A stretch of DNA of 64,000 bases from UBA6623 sp965238125 (GTDB lineage: Bacteria; Acidobacteriota; Terriglobia; Bryobacterales; UBA6623): assembly GCA_965238125.1 (NCBI GenBank), contig OZ250179.1:5022001-5086000 (forward strand). The letters are read 5' to 3'. A program made the position numbers and the translations under genes. Below the pieces are notes generated by a model. That model did no database searches and was not told the DNA's origin. It was given only the letters and a program-made list of their open reading frames with translations. Shown piece by piece: positions 34,608 to 42,516 of this stretch (the first letter of the stretch is position 1; each line of letters begins with the position of its first letter).

Positions 34608-35816
34608 TCATCGGGAAAACTCCAGTACTTTTGCTTCGACTGGCTCGCCGATGATGCCGCACAGCCGCCTTTCCCACCGTTCCAGGGCGGGGCGTTTTTC
34701 GTCGTCGTAACTGTAACGGTCGTAGATTCCGCCTACAGTGCTGTCGGTATGGTTCAGGACACGTTCGATCGTGAAACGCTCCACACCCGCCGCGGCCATG
34801 TGGCTGGCCGCCGTTCTGCGAAGATCGTGCGGCGTCCATCGGTCTAGTCCCATGAAGTTGTTGCGGCGCACGGCATGGCTCAACGCGTGCGGTTGTAGCG
34901 ATTGGCCGTTGACCGATGGGAAAACCCAGCGGTCTGCCTTAGGCTGGGCGTCGATCAGTTGCAGGGCCATCGGCGTGAGCGGCACGCGGTGAGCTCGGTC
35001 ACTCTTCGTCCTCTCCCGGACCATTTCCCACCAGCCACGCGCCAGGTCCAGTTCGCTCCACTCCAGGCCGCAGACTTCGCCGGGGCGCTGGGCCGTCAGC
35101 AAGATCAGGCGCAAGGCGGTGCGAGTGCTCTCGGTCATGTGCCGCGCTTCGGAATTCCACAGCGCCCGGATCTCGTCTTCGCCCAGCGTTCTATCCCGGG
35201 TCTGTTCGACGGTCGGCGGCTGCACCAGAGCGCAGGGGTTGGCCGGCACCAGGTCACGGCGCAGCGCCCAGTTAAACATGCGTCGTATTGCCGAGAGTAG
35301 CCGGTTCGCCGCGATCGGCGCCGTGGTGGCTTTTTGCTCGACTAGGTGAAGGACGTCGCGCCGCTTCACGTCGGCGGCCTTCGTTTTCGCGCCCAAGCCG
35401 GGGATCGCATAGCGCCGCAAGTAGCGTTCCGTTTCCTTGCCCTGTCGCCGCGTTGCCAAATGGCGCTCGGCGTACAGGTCAACCATTGCGGCCAGCGTGA
35501 TCGCCCCCCGCCTCTCCTGCTTCTCTTCGTGGGGGTCCTTCCCCGCTGCGACCTTGGCCGCAATTTCGCGCGCGCGCAGCCGGGCGGCAGTAGCCGTCAG
35601 AACCGGAAAGCGCCCGAGCGTCACCCGGTGTAGTCGCCCTTCCTTATTGCGATAGCCGTAGGTGAAGCTCTTCACGCCGCTTGGCATGGTCCGCAGGCCC
35701 AGGTAGGGTACTTCGGTGTCGTACACCCATAGCGTCTGTTCGGAGGGTTCGATAGAGCGAATGAGCCGGTCGGTCAGCTTCTTTTTCTCAGCCGTTCGTC
35801 GCTTCTGTTGTTTCAA
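34608..35816 (-). CDS. Tyrosine recombinase/integrase (P4-type) of the tRNA-Arg island
   Basis: 402 residues. The N-terminal DUF4102-like domain (KKKLTDRLIRSIEPSE … VPYLGLRTMPSGVKSFTYGY) is followed by a core-binding domain and the catalytic domain. The latter has Arg in TAQRPGEVCGLEWSE (about 243), HxxR in PHDLRRTAASHM (about 335), His in VLNHTDSTVGG and Tyr in IYDRYSYD. This is the phage P4-like family that uses tRNA 3' ends. Its start is about 170 bp from the attachment repeat 35988-36050. The stop overlaps the start of the next gene (ATGA). Direct repeats tgtgatca (about 35840-35856) in its leader may be binding sites. Confidence 0.93.
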   Translation of the reverse strand: MKQQKRRTAEKKKLTDRLIRSIEPSEQTLWVYDTEVPYLGLRTMPSGVKSFTYGYRNKEGRLHRVTLGRFPVLTATAARLRAREIAAKVAAGKDPHEEKQERRGAITLAAMVDLYAERHLATRRQGKETERYLRRYAIPGLGAKTKAADVKRRDVLHLVEQKATTAPIAANRLLSAIRRMFNWALRRDLVPANPCALVQPPTVEQTRDRTLGEDEIRALWNSEARHMTESTRTALRLILLTAQRPGEVCGLEWSELDLARGWWEMVRERTKSDRAHRVPLTPMALQLIDAQPKADRWVFPSVNGQSLQPHALSHAVRRNNFMGLDRWTPHDLRRTAASHMAAAGVERFTIERVLNHTDSTVGGIYDRYSYDDEKRPALERWERRLCGIIGEPVEAKVLEFSR

Positions 35817-35837
35817 CAGTGGGTCCCTCCGCGTTCT

Positions 35838-35860
35838 TGTGTGATCATCATGTGATCACG
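35838..35860. promoter_or_regulatory. Paired TGTGATCA boxes upstream of integrase
   Basis: tgtgatcatcatgtgatcac contains two copies of TGTGATCA 11 bp apart in the 171-bp leader between the integrase start and attR. A related pair of TGATCA boxes (21253-21276) lies inside the other end of the island. They may be integrase arm sites or an autoregulatory operator; this is inference from position. Confidence 0.4.
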
Positions 35861-35987
35861 GTTTTGGCGCTCATCTGACCTTCAGTGTCCGCTATTGTGC
35901 TGGGAATATCAAGCTTAACATGCTGATAATAGGGGTGTTATATGGGTAGATCCGGTCTAAGCTATTGAAATGAAAAGAGCGGCTTCC

Positions 35988-36050
35988 TCTGCCTTCTAGG
36001 CAGAGGGTCGCAGGTTCGAGTCCTGCCGCGCCTACCAATGTTTTCAATGA
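35988..36050 (+). repeat. attR-type repeat: 3' part of tRNA-Arg (63 bp)
   Basis: Carries tctgccttctaggcagaggg through the T arm, CCA and caatgttttcaatga. It lacks the 5' half of the tRNA (upstream bases do not match), so it is a recombination scar and not a tRNA gene. It differs from the tRNA copy by one base. Confidence 0.88.
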
Positions 36051-36205
36051 GTTGCAGCATGGCTGCTCTCTTTAGGGGTTCCATTAGGGTTCCACAACCG
36101 GCCAAAGCGAACTCCTCAACCTGCCTCGCTTGGGCCTCACGGTCATCAATGTGACCGTAAATGTCGAGGGTCACCTGGACTGATTCATGGCCTAGCCCGC
36201 TTTTC
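36051..36205 (-). pseudogene. C-terminal remnant of a second tyrosine integrase
   Basis: The minus frame encodes LGHESVQVTLDIYGHIDDRE, then AQARQVEEFALAG, which is the catalytic C-terminal end of a tyrosine recombinase (LGH…V…TLDIYGH, with the nucleophile Tyr). It has no N-terminal part: similarity ends at about 36205. The frame reads straight into the attachment repeat. It is not part of the 34608-35816 integrase and marks an older element that used the same tRNA. Confidence 0.75.
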
Positions 36206-36542
36206 TCACCGCGTGGCGAGGCAAAGTGCATGAAAGGTCCGTCAGTACGAGGCGCGCGCCGCTTGACGCGCGGAGGCGTACTTGAACAGTACGGTGAGCA
36301 CGGCGAGCAAGCGCAACGAAGTAATGGCGGGCCTATCGTGTGCTTTGCTCGTCAGGCGGTGAGAAATGCGGGCTAGCTGATCCCTCATCACCTCCGCTTC
36401 CACGCAAGCGAGCCGTGTCGGACTTTCGAGCCCGACATCTCTTCTCTCCCCCCACTTTCGCGCCGCTATAAGAACCCCGCCGAATTCACGACCCCTCATG
36501 ATGCCGCGGGCCAAACCCGCTGTGTCGCTCCCACAACCGCCG
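36206..36542. other. Gap without recognisable genes
   Basis: About 340 bp between the integrase remnant and the terminator of the next gene. No frame here has a plausible start and composition, and no repeat of the window's families is present. It may be decayed integrative-element DNA. Confidence 0.5.
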
Positions 36543-36580
36543 AAAAAAAGTTCGGCCCTGCGGTTTGTGCCGCGGGGCCG
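36543..36580 (-). terminator. Rho-independent terminator of the propeller gene
   Basis: Read minus, ggccccgcggcacaaaccgc then agggcc forms a GC-rich stem with a 6-base loop, followed by gaac and seven T. It lies about 40 bp after the stop codon at 36618. Confidence 0.85.
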
Positions 36581-36617
36581 TCAGCGAACAGCGCGCTGGG
36601 CAAGAGAGGAGCTTGAT

Positions 36618-38339
36618 TTAGATAAACAAAACGAAAGCGTTGAATGAGCCCCCGTCTGCGTTCGGGTCAGCCCCGATCTCGAGGTCGACCGTGACTTCGT
36701 TCCCCACACCGTCGAGGTTCGCGCCCGAGATTGAGCCCTTGAACGTGTACTCGCTTCCCGGCACAAGGATATCGATCTTCAGTTCCACGGTGTAGCCGTC
36801 GAAGACACCGTCCACCTTGAAGAACTCCTTCCTGCGTGTCGTCTTCTTCACGAAGTTTCCTGCGGGGATCGTTACCGAGACGCTCGGGGTGCCGAAGACG
36901 AGGTCCGTCACGGTAATGCTTACGTCTTCAAATTCGGGGTCAATGCCGTTGCTGTCGTCCCCCAGCTTGAAGTTGGTGTTGAGGAAGACCTGGTCGTCGT
37001 CGGCCTCCGGGAGCAGGGCAATTTGGACGGTGCCTGTAAACTCCTCAAACGAAACAGGCCCGCTGCTGTCCCCGATCGGGCCGAAGCAGATACCGGTCGG
37101 CGCCTTGATCGCCGTGCTGGGCGTCACCCCGTCCGGCATGTCGCTGAGAGGGCCCTCGACGGAGCCGTCGGCGTTATAGACATTAACGGCCGCCAGCGTG
37201 CCGGTCGCAGCAAAGGTTAATGCATCATACCCGGCGTGTTCGGAAACGAAGAGCCGGGTGCCGCCCGGGTGCACCGCCATGGAATCGATCCCGAAGCCTT
37301 GGGTTTCGACCCGGATTGGGCCGATCACGTCTTCGTCCGGGGCCGGGTCGCCGAACAGGCCGGTTGCGGCATTGAAGGCATGCACTTCGATCAACCCGCA
37401 TATTTCGTCAGTTGGGACCCCGCTGAGAGGGGATGAGCACGATGACGGAACAACAAAAATGTTAAGCCACGAGCGAACGTAGACGCGGTCGCCGGCCGGG
37501 TTGATGGCCGCCGCTCCACCAAACAGTGCCGGTCCCGGCGGCACATCCGGCTCGCCGGCAATTCCCCTGTCCTTCAGTGCCCTGCTGTCGGCGAGCGTAA
37601 GCGGATTGGTTGTGAACGAAAGCACCTCGGGCGCCAAGAAATTATTGAGCACGACGACCGCGGTCGCCCCACCGGGCCCGCACAGAACATCTTGCGGCAC
37701 ATCACTTCCGAGGAGCCCGGTGTACCTATCCGCGGGGCCGTATTCCGTGAGTACCCCGAACCCATCGAGTTGCAAGCGCTGAACGTCGGGGAATATGCCC
37801 TTTGTGGTGATCAAAACGTCGTTGTTGTCGCAAACCGCCACGGCGGTGCAACTGGTCACGCCGGAAAGATCGGTTGGTTGGAAGGTTGAGGCGATCGTCG
37901 GCGGATCCGTCGCCGTATCCACGACGCTAATTTTTTGCGCCGTGCCTGCCCCGTCACAGATGACCAAAAACCTCCCGTCAGCGCTCAACGCCGTGTCTTG
38001 CGCGGGATTGGTGGGTAGTGCAATCAGCGACCCGAGTTGAAGGTTGGTCAGATCAACGATCTGCAGCATGTTGTCGATGCGTGTGAAATACCCCGTTGAT
38101 CCGTCGGCGGAAATGGAACAATCCCCGGCAAGGGCGGGGGTCGGGATCGACTTGAGCACCTGGCGCGTGTCCGCGTTAAAAATATGAACCCCGGAAACCA
38201 CCCCTTGGAAGCCCACATCCGGCGAGCCGTCGATCACCATGCCGAGGGTCTGCGCCGAGCCGGGCGTCGCTGTTGTGAAAAGAGCCAGGGCAATCGCCCA
38301 GGTAAGGATGCCAAATTTCCCCTTGAAAAAGTTTGTCAT
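36618..38339 (-). CDS. Secreted YVTN/lactonase-like beta-propeller protein
   Basis: 573 residues. Signal peptide (FGILTWAIALALFTTATPGSAQ). A seven-blade-type propeller follows, with blades such as VVSGVHIFNADTRQVLKSIP, CSISADGSTGYFTRIDN, DTALSADGRFLVICDGAG and MAVHPGGTRLFVSEHAGYD. The last 130 residues form an Ig-like beta domain (FEEFTGTVQIALLPEADDD … SVSVTIPAGNFVKK). Surface propellers of this kind bind ligands or act as cell-surface adhesins; no catalytic residues stand out. ATG 38339 is preferred over an upstream in-frame start because AGGAGTTCGGC precedes it and it begins the signal peptide. A strong terminator lies downstream. Confidence 0.82.
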   Translation of the reverse strand: MTNFFKGKFGILTWAIALALFTTATPGSAQTLGMVIDGSPDVGFQGVVSGVHIFNADTRQVLKSIPTPALAGDCSISADGSTGYFTRIDNMLQIVDLTNLQLGSLIALPTNPAQDTALSADGRFLVICDGAGTAQKISVVDTATDPPTIASTFQPTDLSGVTSCTAVAVCDNNDVLITTKGIFPDVQRLQLDGFGVLTEYGPADRYTGLLGSDVPQDVLCGPGGATAVVVLNNFLAPEVLSFTTNPLTLADSRALKDRGIAGEPDVPPGPALFGGAAAINPAGDRVYVRSWLNIFVVPSSCSSPLSGVPTDEICGLIEVHAFNAATGLFGDPAPDEDVIGPIRVETQGFGIDSMAVHPGGTRLFVSEHAGYDALTFAATGTLAAVNVYNADGSVEGPLSDMPDGVTPSTAIKAPTGICFGPIGDSSGPVSFEEFTGTVQIALLPEADDDQVFLNTNFKLGDDSNGIDPEFEDVSITVTDLVFGTPSVSVTIPAGNFVKKTTRRKEFFKVDGVFDGYTVELKIDILVPGSEYTFKGSISGANLDGVGNEVTVDLEIGADPNADGGSFNAFVLFI

Positions 38340-38658
38340 GCCGAACTCCTGTTCTTCCTGATTAAGACAACGGGCGAGAAGGGGGGCGCGCCCATAACTA
38401 TTCTTTACTCGCCCAACGTTCACACGTCCATGGATCATCGGTCCTTCTTTACCTCGGCCGGCGACCTATGTCCCCCCGGGTTACGCCGTAAGAGAACTAG
38501 AGGCTCCAACGGATGAGGCTACGAGACTGCTCTGAGGAAATTCCGGCAAGACATCGCAGGTGGGCGCGGGGTGACTGAACAGATCCCGGTACCCGACGTC
38601 CGTTAGTGGGTGCCGGCATTCGGTCTTCGCTCACCGGGGGAAAACCCTAGGGGACTTA
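38340..38658. other. Promoter-bearing gap before IS630 copy 2
   Basis: About 320 bp upstream of the propeller gene with no supported gene. It must carry that gene's minus-strand promoter, but I see no clear -35/-10 pair. The IS630 element begins at 38659. Confidence 0.45.
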
Positions 38659-39751
38659 CTGAATCTCGCATAATATACTGTCAATCGAGACAAAGAGAAG
38701 ACTGTTTCCAGAAAGCGGTAATCAAGCGCGGTTTGCGGCGCATTCGCCGTAGCGCTTTGCGGGCGCGCTCGTCGAGTTCCCAGTAGTCCTTCGGGCAGAC
38801 GTTGGGCAACTCGTGCTGCTTCCAGTACGCCCAAATGTATTCCACCGGGTTCAACTCCGGCGCATAGGGCGGCAAGTACTCCGTTGCGATGTGATCCTCG
38901 GAGAGCTGGATGAACTCCCGCACCAGGCGGCTGCGGTGCGCCGGCAGCCGGTCCCAGACGATCAGCAGTGGGCCGTCGATGTGGCGCACCAAAGCCTTCA
39001 GGAAGTCGATGACCTCCAGCTCGCCGATCGCGCCGGGATAGAGCCGGAAGTAAAAGTTGCGCAACGTCAGCCCGGCCGACACCGACAGCTTGTCCCAGTT
39101 GAAGTTGAACTCCAACACCGGTGTCTCGCCGCGCGGCGCCCAGGTGCGGCAACGATGCGGCTTCTGACTCAATCCGCTTTCGTCGATGAAGACGATCGTA
39201 CGTTCTTCTTTGCGGGCTTTTTTTTAATGGCCGGCCAAGTCTTGCGCTGCCAGCCGCGGATGGCCTCTTCGTTGCGCTCCCGCGCTTTGCCGACGGGCCG
39301 TTGCGGGCTCCAACCGAGCGCCCGCAGGATCTTCCAGACATGGCCCTCGTGATAGCGCACGCCGAACTCGTCTCCGATCAGACGAGCGACCCGCGGACAG
39401 CTCCACAGCGGCGTCGGGAAGCCGTGCGCCTCGGGGCCTTCCAGCAGCAACGCCTCGAGGCGTTCGAGCTGCGCGGCGTCCAACAGCGGCTTACGGCCGG
39501 CGCGGCCGGCCTGGCGCAACCCGGCTTCGCCGTCACGCCGGTATCGTCGCAGCCACTCGCTGACGCTTTGCCGCGCGACCTTCAATCGCCTCGCTGTCTC
39601 GGACTGACTACAGCCTTGCTCGACCAACCGGATCGCTTTGAAACGGCGCTTCTCCAGGGCCTCGAAATCCCGCCGTACGCCTTTTGTATTTCCCATACAT
39701 ACAAAGACGTACGTACCCCAAAAAGGTGTCACTTTATTTTGCGAGACTCAA
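38659..39751 (-). mobile_element. IS630-family element, copy 2 (complete)
   Basis: 1093 bp between TA (38657-38658) and TA (39752-39753). Near-identical to copy 1 apart from a 9-bp repeat unit that copy 1 lacks. It is inserted between genes, so no coding damage is visible. Confidence 0.93.
38681..39696 (-). CDS. IS630-family transposase, two frames with A8 slippery site
   Basis: First frame ATG 39696 to stop 39169, with the HTH (SQSETARRLKVARQSVSEWL) and the full QAGRAGRKPLL repeat. The catalytic frame ends at 38681 with the DDE residues (FIDES, VWDRLPAH, NPVEYIWAYW). The eight-A run at 39225-39218 (minus) gives A_AAA_AAG for a -1 shift. Of the three long copies this is the one with no visible defect, so it is the best candidate for an active element. 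Confidence 0.88.
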
Positions 39752-39852
39752 TAGATGGTTTCCCCGCGCCCAAACATTACCGAAGTCCCATGGACGCGGA
39801 ACGATTTTCAGTCAAGAATCATAGTTGAGACCTGAATATGGAGAGGTGACCG

Positions 39853-41238
39853 ATGACTAAGCCAACTTCCCGCTGCAAACGCGCCGTCCGCCGGCTGCGA
39901 AGGCTGCGCAAGGACCGCCGCGGAATCGTCGCTGTGATCACGGCGCTTGCGTTCCCGGTACTTTTGGCCTTTGCCGCTCTGGCGCTCGACGTCGGGTATC
40001 TCCAAGACATGAAGCGGCGCCAGAAAAACGCCGCCATCGCCGCCGCCTTCGCGGCCGGACATGAGCTGTGGCTGGTCAACGGGGAGGACGAAGCCGAAGT
40101 CCAAGCCAAGGCGGAGGCCGATAGAAACAATTTCGGCGAAGAGGACGGCGTCACCATCACCGTGAACATCGAGCCGCTGAGCGGACCTTACACGGGTGTC
40201 GCCAATCACGCGGAAGTCATCCTCGAGCAAACCGTGCCCACCTATTTCGCGGGGGTTTTCGGAGCGGACTTCGTCATGGTGCGCTCTCGAGCCGTCACTG
40301 GGCTGATCAAATGGGGCGATGCCTGCGTGGTGGCCTTGGACCCGAACCGGCCGGCGGCCCTGTTTGTCACTGGGGCTTCGACGTTGAGCACAGAATGCGG
40401 CATCCAGGTAAACTCGACCGCCAACAACGCGCTCTTCTTGGCCGGCAACGATGTCTGCGTGGATGGCACGACGATGATCGGCGTCACCGGCGGCACCTTC
40501 AGCGCCGGCGGCTCGCCCTGCATCAGTCCCACACCTATCACGGCGCCGCCGATCAATGATCCGCTGGACTACTTGCATGCCTACGCGCCGGCCCCCGGAG
40601 CATGCGGCCCCGCCAACGTCGATTACTATAACCGTCAAATCGTCTCCGCGGACGGAGTTGTAGATCTTTCCCCTGGAACCTATTGCTCGGGGAGCCAGTT
40701 GGGATTCAAGACCAACCCGGAAACCGGCATCACGACCGGAGGCATGGTTCCGATTCCCGCCCTCCGAATCCAGGGCGGCGTGGTTAATTTTGCGGCCGGA
40801 GTATACATCTTGCTGGGAGGGATGTCGATCACCGGCCCCGCCGTGGTGAGGGGCACCGACGTGACTTTCTACAATACCTCGGCGACCCCCAATATGTTCA
40901 TGTCTTGGGGCGAATTCTTCATCTCCGGAGACGCCAACGTGCGTCTTTCCGCGCCCACCGACGGATACTTCGAAGGCGTGGTGTCTTGGGACGACGAGGA
41001 CGCCCCCGACCGTAGACCCTCCCATACCTTCATCGGCAGCTCGGCGTCGGCTTTCGGCGGCGCTCTCTACTTCAAGGAGACCCAGGTGACTTACGGCGGC
41101 GATGGCAACGCGGCCGACTGGGCCATGATCATCGCGGACACGATCGATATTGTCGGCAATGCCCTTGTCCCCGGCGACCCCACCATCAACACCGGCGATA
41201 TGCTGCCGCCCACGCGGAAAGTGACGTTGATGGAATAG
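39853..41238 (+). CDS. TadG-like protein (Flp/Tad pilus-associated)
   Basis: 461 residues. A basic N-terminus (RRLRRLRKDRRG) is followed by one hydrophobic helix starting IVAVITALAFPVLLAFAALA and then VGYLQDMKRRQKNAAIAAA, the usual TadE/TadG-type entry. The large C-terminal part (residues 90-461) is beta-rich, with a parallel-helix look (GGVVNFAAGVYILLGGMSIT) and several Cys. It has no VWA MIDAS motif, which many TadG proteins have. It probably forms the extracytoplasmic minor component of a Tad secretion/pilus system. ATG 39853 has GGAGAGGTGACC upstream. The next gene starts 7 bp after the stop: an operon. Confidence 0.75.
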   Translation: MTKPTSRCKRAVRRLRRLRKDRRGIVAVITALAFPVLLAFAALALDVGYLQDMKRRQKNAAIAAAFAAGHELWLVNGEDEAEVQAKAEADRNNFGEEDGVTITVNIEPLSGPYTGVANHAEVILEQTVPTYFAGVFGADFVMVRSRAVTGLIKWGDACVVALDPNRPAALFVTGASTLSTECGIQVNSTANNALFLAGNDVCVDGTTMIGVTGGTFSAGGSPCISPTPITAPPINDPLDYLHAYAPAPGACGPANVDYYNRQIVSADGVVDLSPGTYCSGSQLGFKTNPETGITTGGMVPIPALRIQGGVVNFAAGVYILLGGMSITGPAVVRGTDVTFYNTSATPNMFMSWGEFFISGDANVRLSAPTDGYFEGVVSWDDEDAPDRRPSHTFIGSSASAFGGALYFKETQVTYGGDGNAADWAMIIADTIDIVGNALVPGDPTINTGDMLPPTRKVTLME

Positions 41239-41245
41239 GAGCCGG

Positions 41246-41746
41246 ATGAATCTCGGGCGAACGGAAACGAGAGAGGCAAGGTTGGCAATTATGACCGCAA
41301 AAACAGCAACAAACCAAACACGCCGAAGAGGGTCCACCATGGTGGAATTCGCGATCGTCGCCTCGGCGCTGTTCTTGATCATGGCCGGCGTGGGGGACTT
41401 CGCCCGCGTCTTCTTCCATGCCATCACGGTGGCGAACGCCTCTTCCACGGGCGCTTTTTCGGGTACCTACAACAACATCTATGCCGCCCAGACCGACTAC
41501 CAGGAGGCTGCGGCGTTGGATGACGCCCGCAATATCGGCGGCGGCGTCACCGCGGGATCGACAATGTACTGCGAGTGCACCAACGGTAATGAAACGAATT
41601 GTCTCAATCCGCAGTGCGGCGTCAACGGTCCGATGCGGCTTTATACGACAACCGTGGTCGAACAGTCGTTTGACACCTTCATGCCGTGGCCCGGTATTCC
41701 CGAAAATATCGTCGTCAACCGCGAAACGCACTATCGCGTGCAATAG
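41246..41746 (+). CDS. TadE-like pseudopilin 1
   Basis: 166 residues. RRRGSTMVEFAIVASALFLIMAG has the pseudopilin cleavage pattern G/STMVEF: Gly then Glu-Phe at +5/+6, followed by a hydrophobic helix. TadV-type prepilin peptidase would cut after the Gly. Four Cys (CECTNGNETNCLNPQC) sit in the C-terminal half, probably disulfide-bonded outside the membrane. ATG 41246 is chosen for the AGGAG four bases upstream; ATG 41291 would give a shorter leader. Co-oriented with the genes on both sides. Confidence 0.8.
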   Translation: MNLGRTETREARLAIMTAKTATNQTRRRGSTMVEFAIVASALFLIMAGVGDFARVFFHAITVANASSTGAFSGTYNNIYAAQTDYQEAAALDDARNIGGGVTAGSTMYCECTNGNETNCLNPQCGVNGPMRLYTTTVVEQSFDTFMPWPGIPENIVVNRETHYRVQ

Positions 41747-41766
41747 CGCCCCATCAGGAGAAGATC

Positions 41767-42231
41767 ATGTTTACACCGAGTTTTTCGATCGCGTCCCGTA
41801 TCCGCAAGGCGTCGAACACACGCCGTCGCGGCAACGCACTGGTGGAGTTTTCGTTAGTGTTCTTGTTGTTCTTTGTTGTGATCTTGACCATCACGGAATT
41901 GGGCCGCGGGATGTGGGTCTACTCGACGATCGCCACCGCCACACGGCGAGCGGGCGACTATTTGATGGTCCACGGAAGCTTGCGCAATGGCACCCTAACC
42001 GACGTGGATACGATCATCCAGACCTATTGCAACGGGTTGGACCTGGACAATCTGACCGTCACGGTCGAGTGGAATCCCGGCACCGACTCGTTCGCCGATC
42101 CCACCGCCGTGTCGCGCAACGACATCGCGGAAGTCAGAGTAAGCTATCCATTCCAGCTGTTGACGGGGCTCGTCCTCGCGGGCAACCAGATGCAGTTTAC
42201 GAGCACCACAAGGGTTGTGGTGGCCAACTGA
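41767..42231 (+). CDS. TadE-like pseudopilin 2
   Basis: 154 residues. RRRGNALVEFSLVFLLFFVV gives the same G/xxxxEF processing site and a hydrophobic helix, then GRGMWVYSTIATATRRAGDY, a typical TadE continuation. No Cys pair, unlike the preceding paralogue. The RBS AGGAGAAG lies just upstream of ATG 41767, 20 bp after the previous stop. With the TadG-like gene it makes a three-gene minor-pilin operon. The ATPase, platform and secretin genes are not in the window; a Flp pilin is at 60975-61163. Confidence 0.82.
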   Translation: MFTPSFSIASRIRKASNTRRRGNALVEFSLVFLLFFVVILTITELGRGMWVYSTIATATRRAGDYLMVHGSLRNGTLTDVDTIIQTYCNGLDLDNLTVTVEWNPGTDSFADPTAVSRNDIAEVRVSYPFQLLTGLVLAGNQMQFTSTTRVVVAN

Positions 42232-42368
42232 CCTCACGGGGCTGATTCCACGCCCGGACGGCCCCGTGAATTAATCCTCGCCGGGTTTCTTCCACGCTTC
42301 TCGATTCTTCGAATCTTGGCTACAGCTGTCGTTGTTGGCTTGGTCGGGCCACTGCCGCGCCCCCAAGG

Positions 42369-42473
42369 GGCTGTGAAAAATTGGGGACTGTACCAAGCGC
42401 CGCCGAAAAAACTTCGGTCGAATCCAAAACCATCACCGGCGCGAAGCGGACTGTCCCCCATTTTTTCACAGCC
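42369..42473. repeat. MITE/REP-like inverted repeat, 105 bp
   Basis: The ends ggctgtgaaaaattgggg and its counterpart cccccattttttcacagcc are near-perfect inverted repeats, with gactgt/gactgt next to them. The interior also folds (gccgaaaaaacttcggtc). Elements with an aaaaatggggac-type core are common in many phyla and often mobilised by REP-associated Y1 transposases; none is encoded in the window. A degenerate half (tgaaaaaatgggagacagcc) is at about 28543. Confidence 0.7.
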
Positions 42474-42516
42474 ATGCGCCGTCTCCCGGCAGTGTCTCTC
42501 CCGCCGCCCGCCGCAA

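Larger units (their letters stand above)
32900..34611 (-). pseudogene. Integrase-coupled gene of unknown function, split by IS630 and 3'-truncated
   Basis: Start ATG 34611 (MSQDRVLFGGAWYDPSEQKE). The frame runs to WIIKYAL at 34302, is broken by an IS630 copy, and resumes at 33206. Removing the IS and one TA gives WIIKYALNTLYIWQRMVEE without a gap. At least 205 residues can be rebuilt, ending LSVARLKRN at the IS1380 type B end (32899), where the 3' end is lost. The start overlaps the integrase stop (ATGA), so the two were translationally coupled. I recognise no domain: the protein is soluble, charged and mainly helical. It may assist recombination or be island cargo. Confidence 0.8.

Noticed and set aside
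35988..36063. Second tRNA-Arg gene
   Set aside because: Only the 3' part from the anticodon stem on matches. The 5' acceptor and D arm are missing, so it is an attachment scar.
35962..36231. Protein ending GRRGRTRTCDPLPRRQRK at the attachment repeat
   Set aside because: The Arg-rich tail is antisense to the tRNA-Arg 3' end, a well-known spurious ORF. Only the part before 36051 resembles an integrase.
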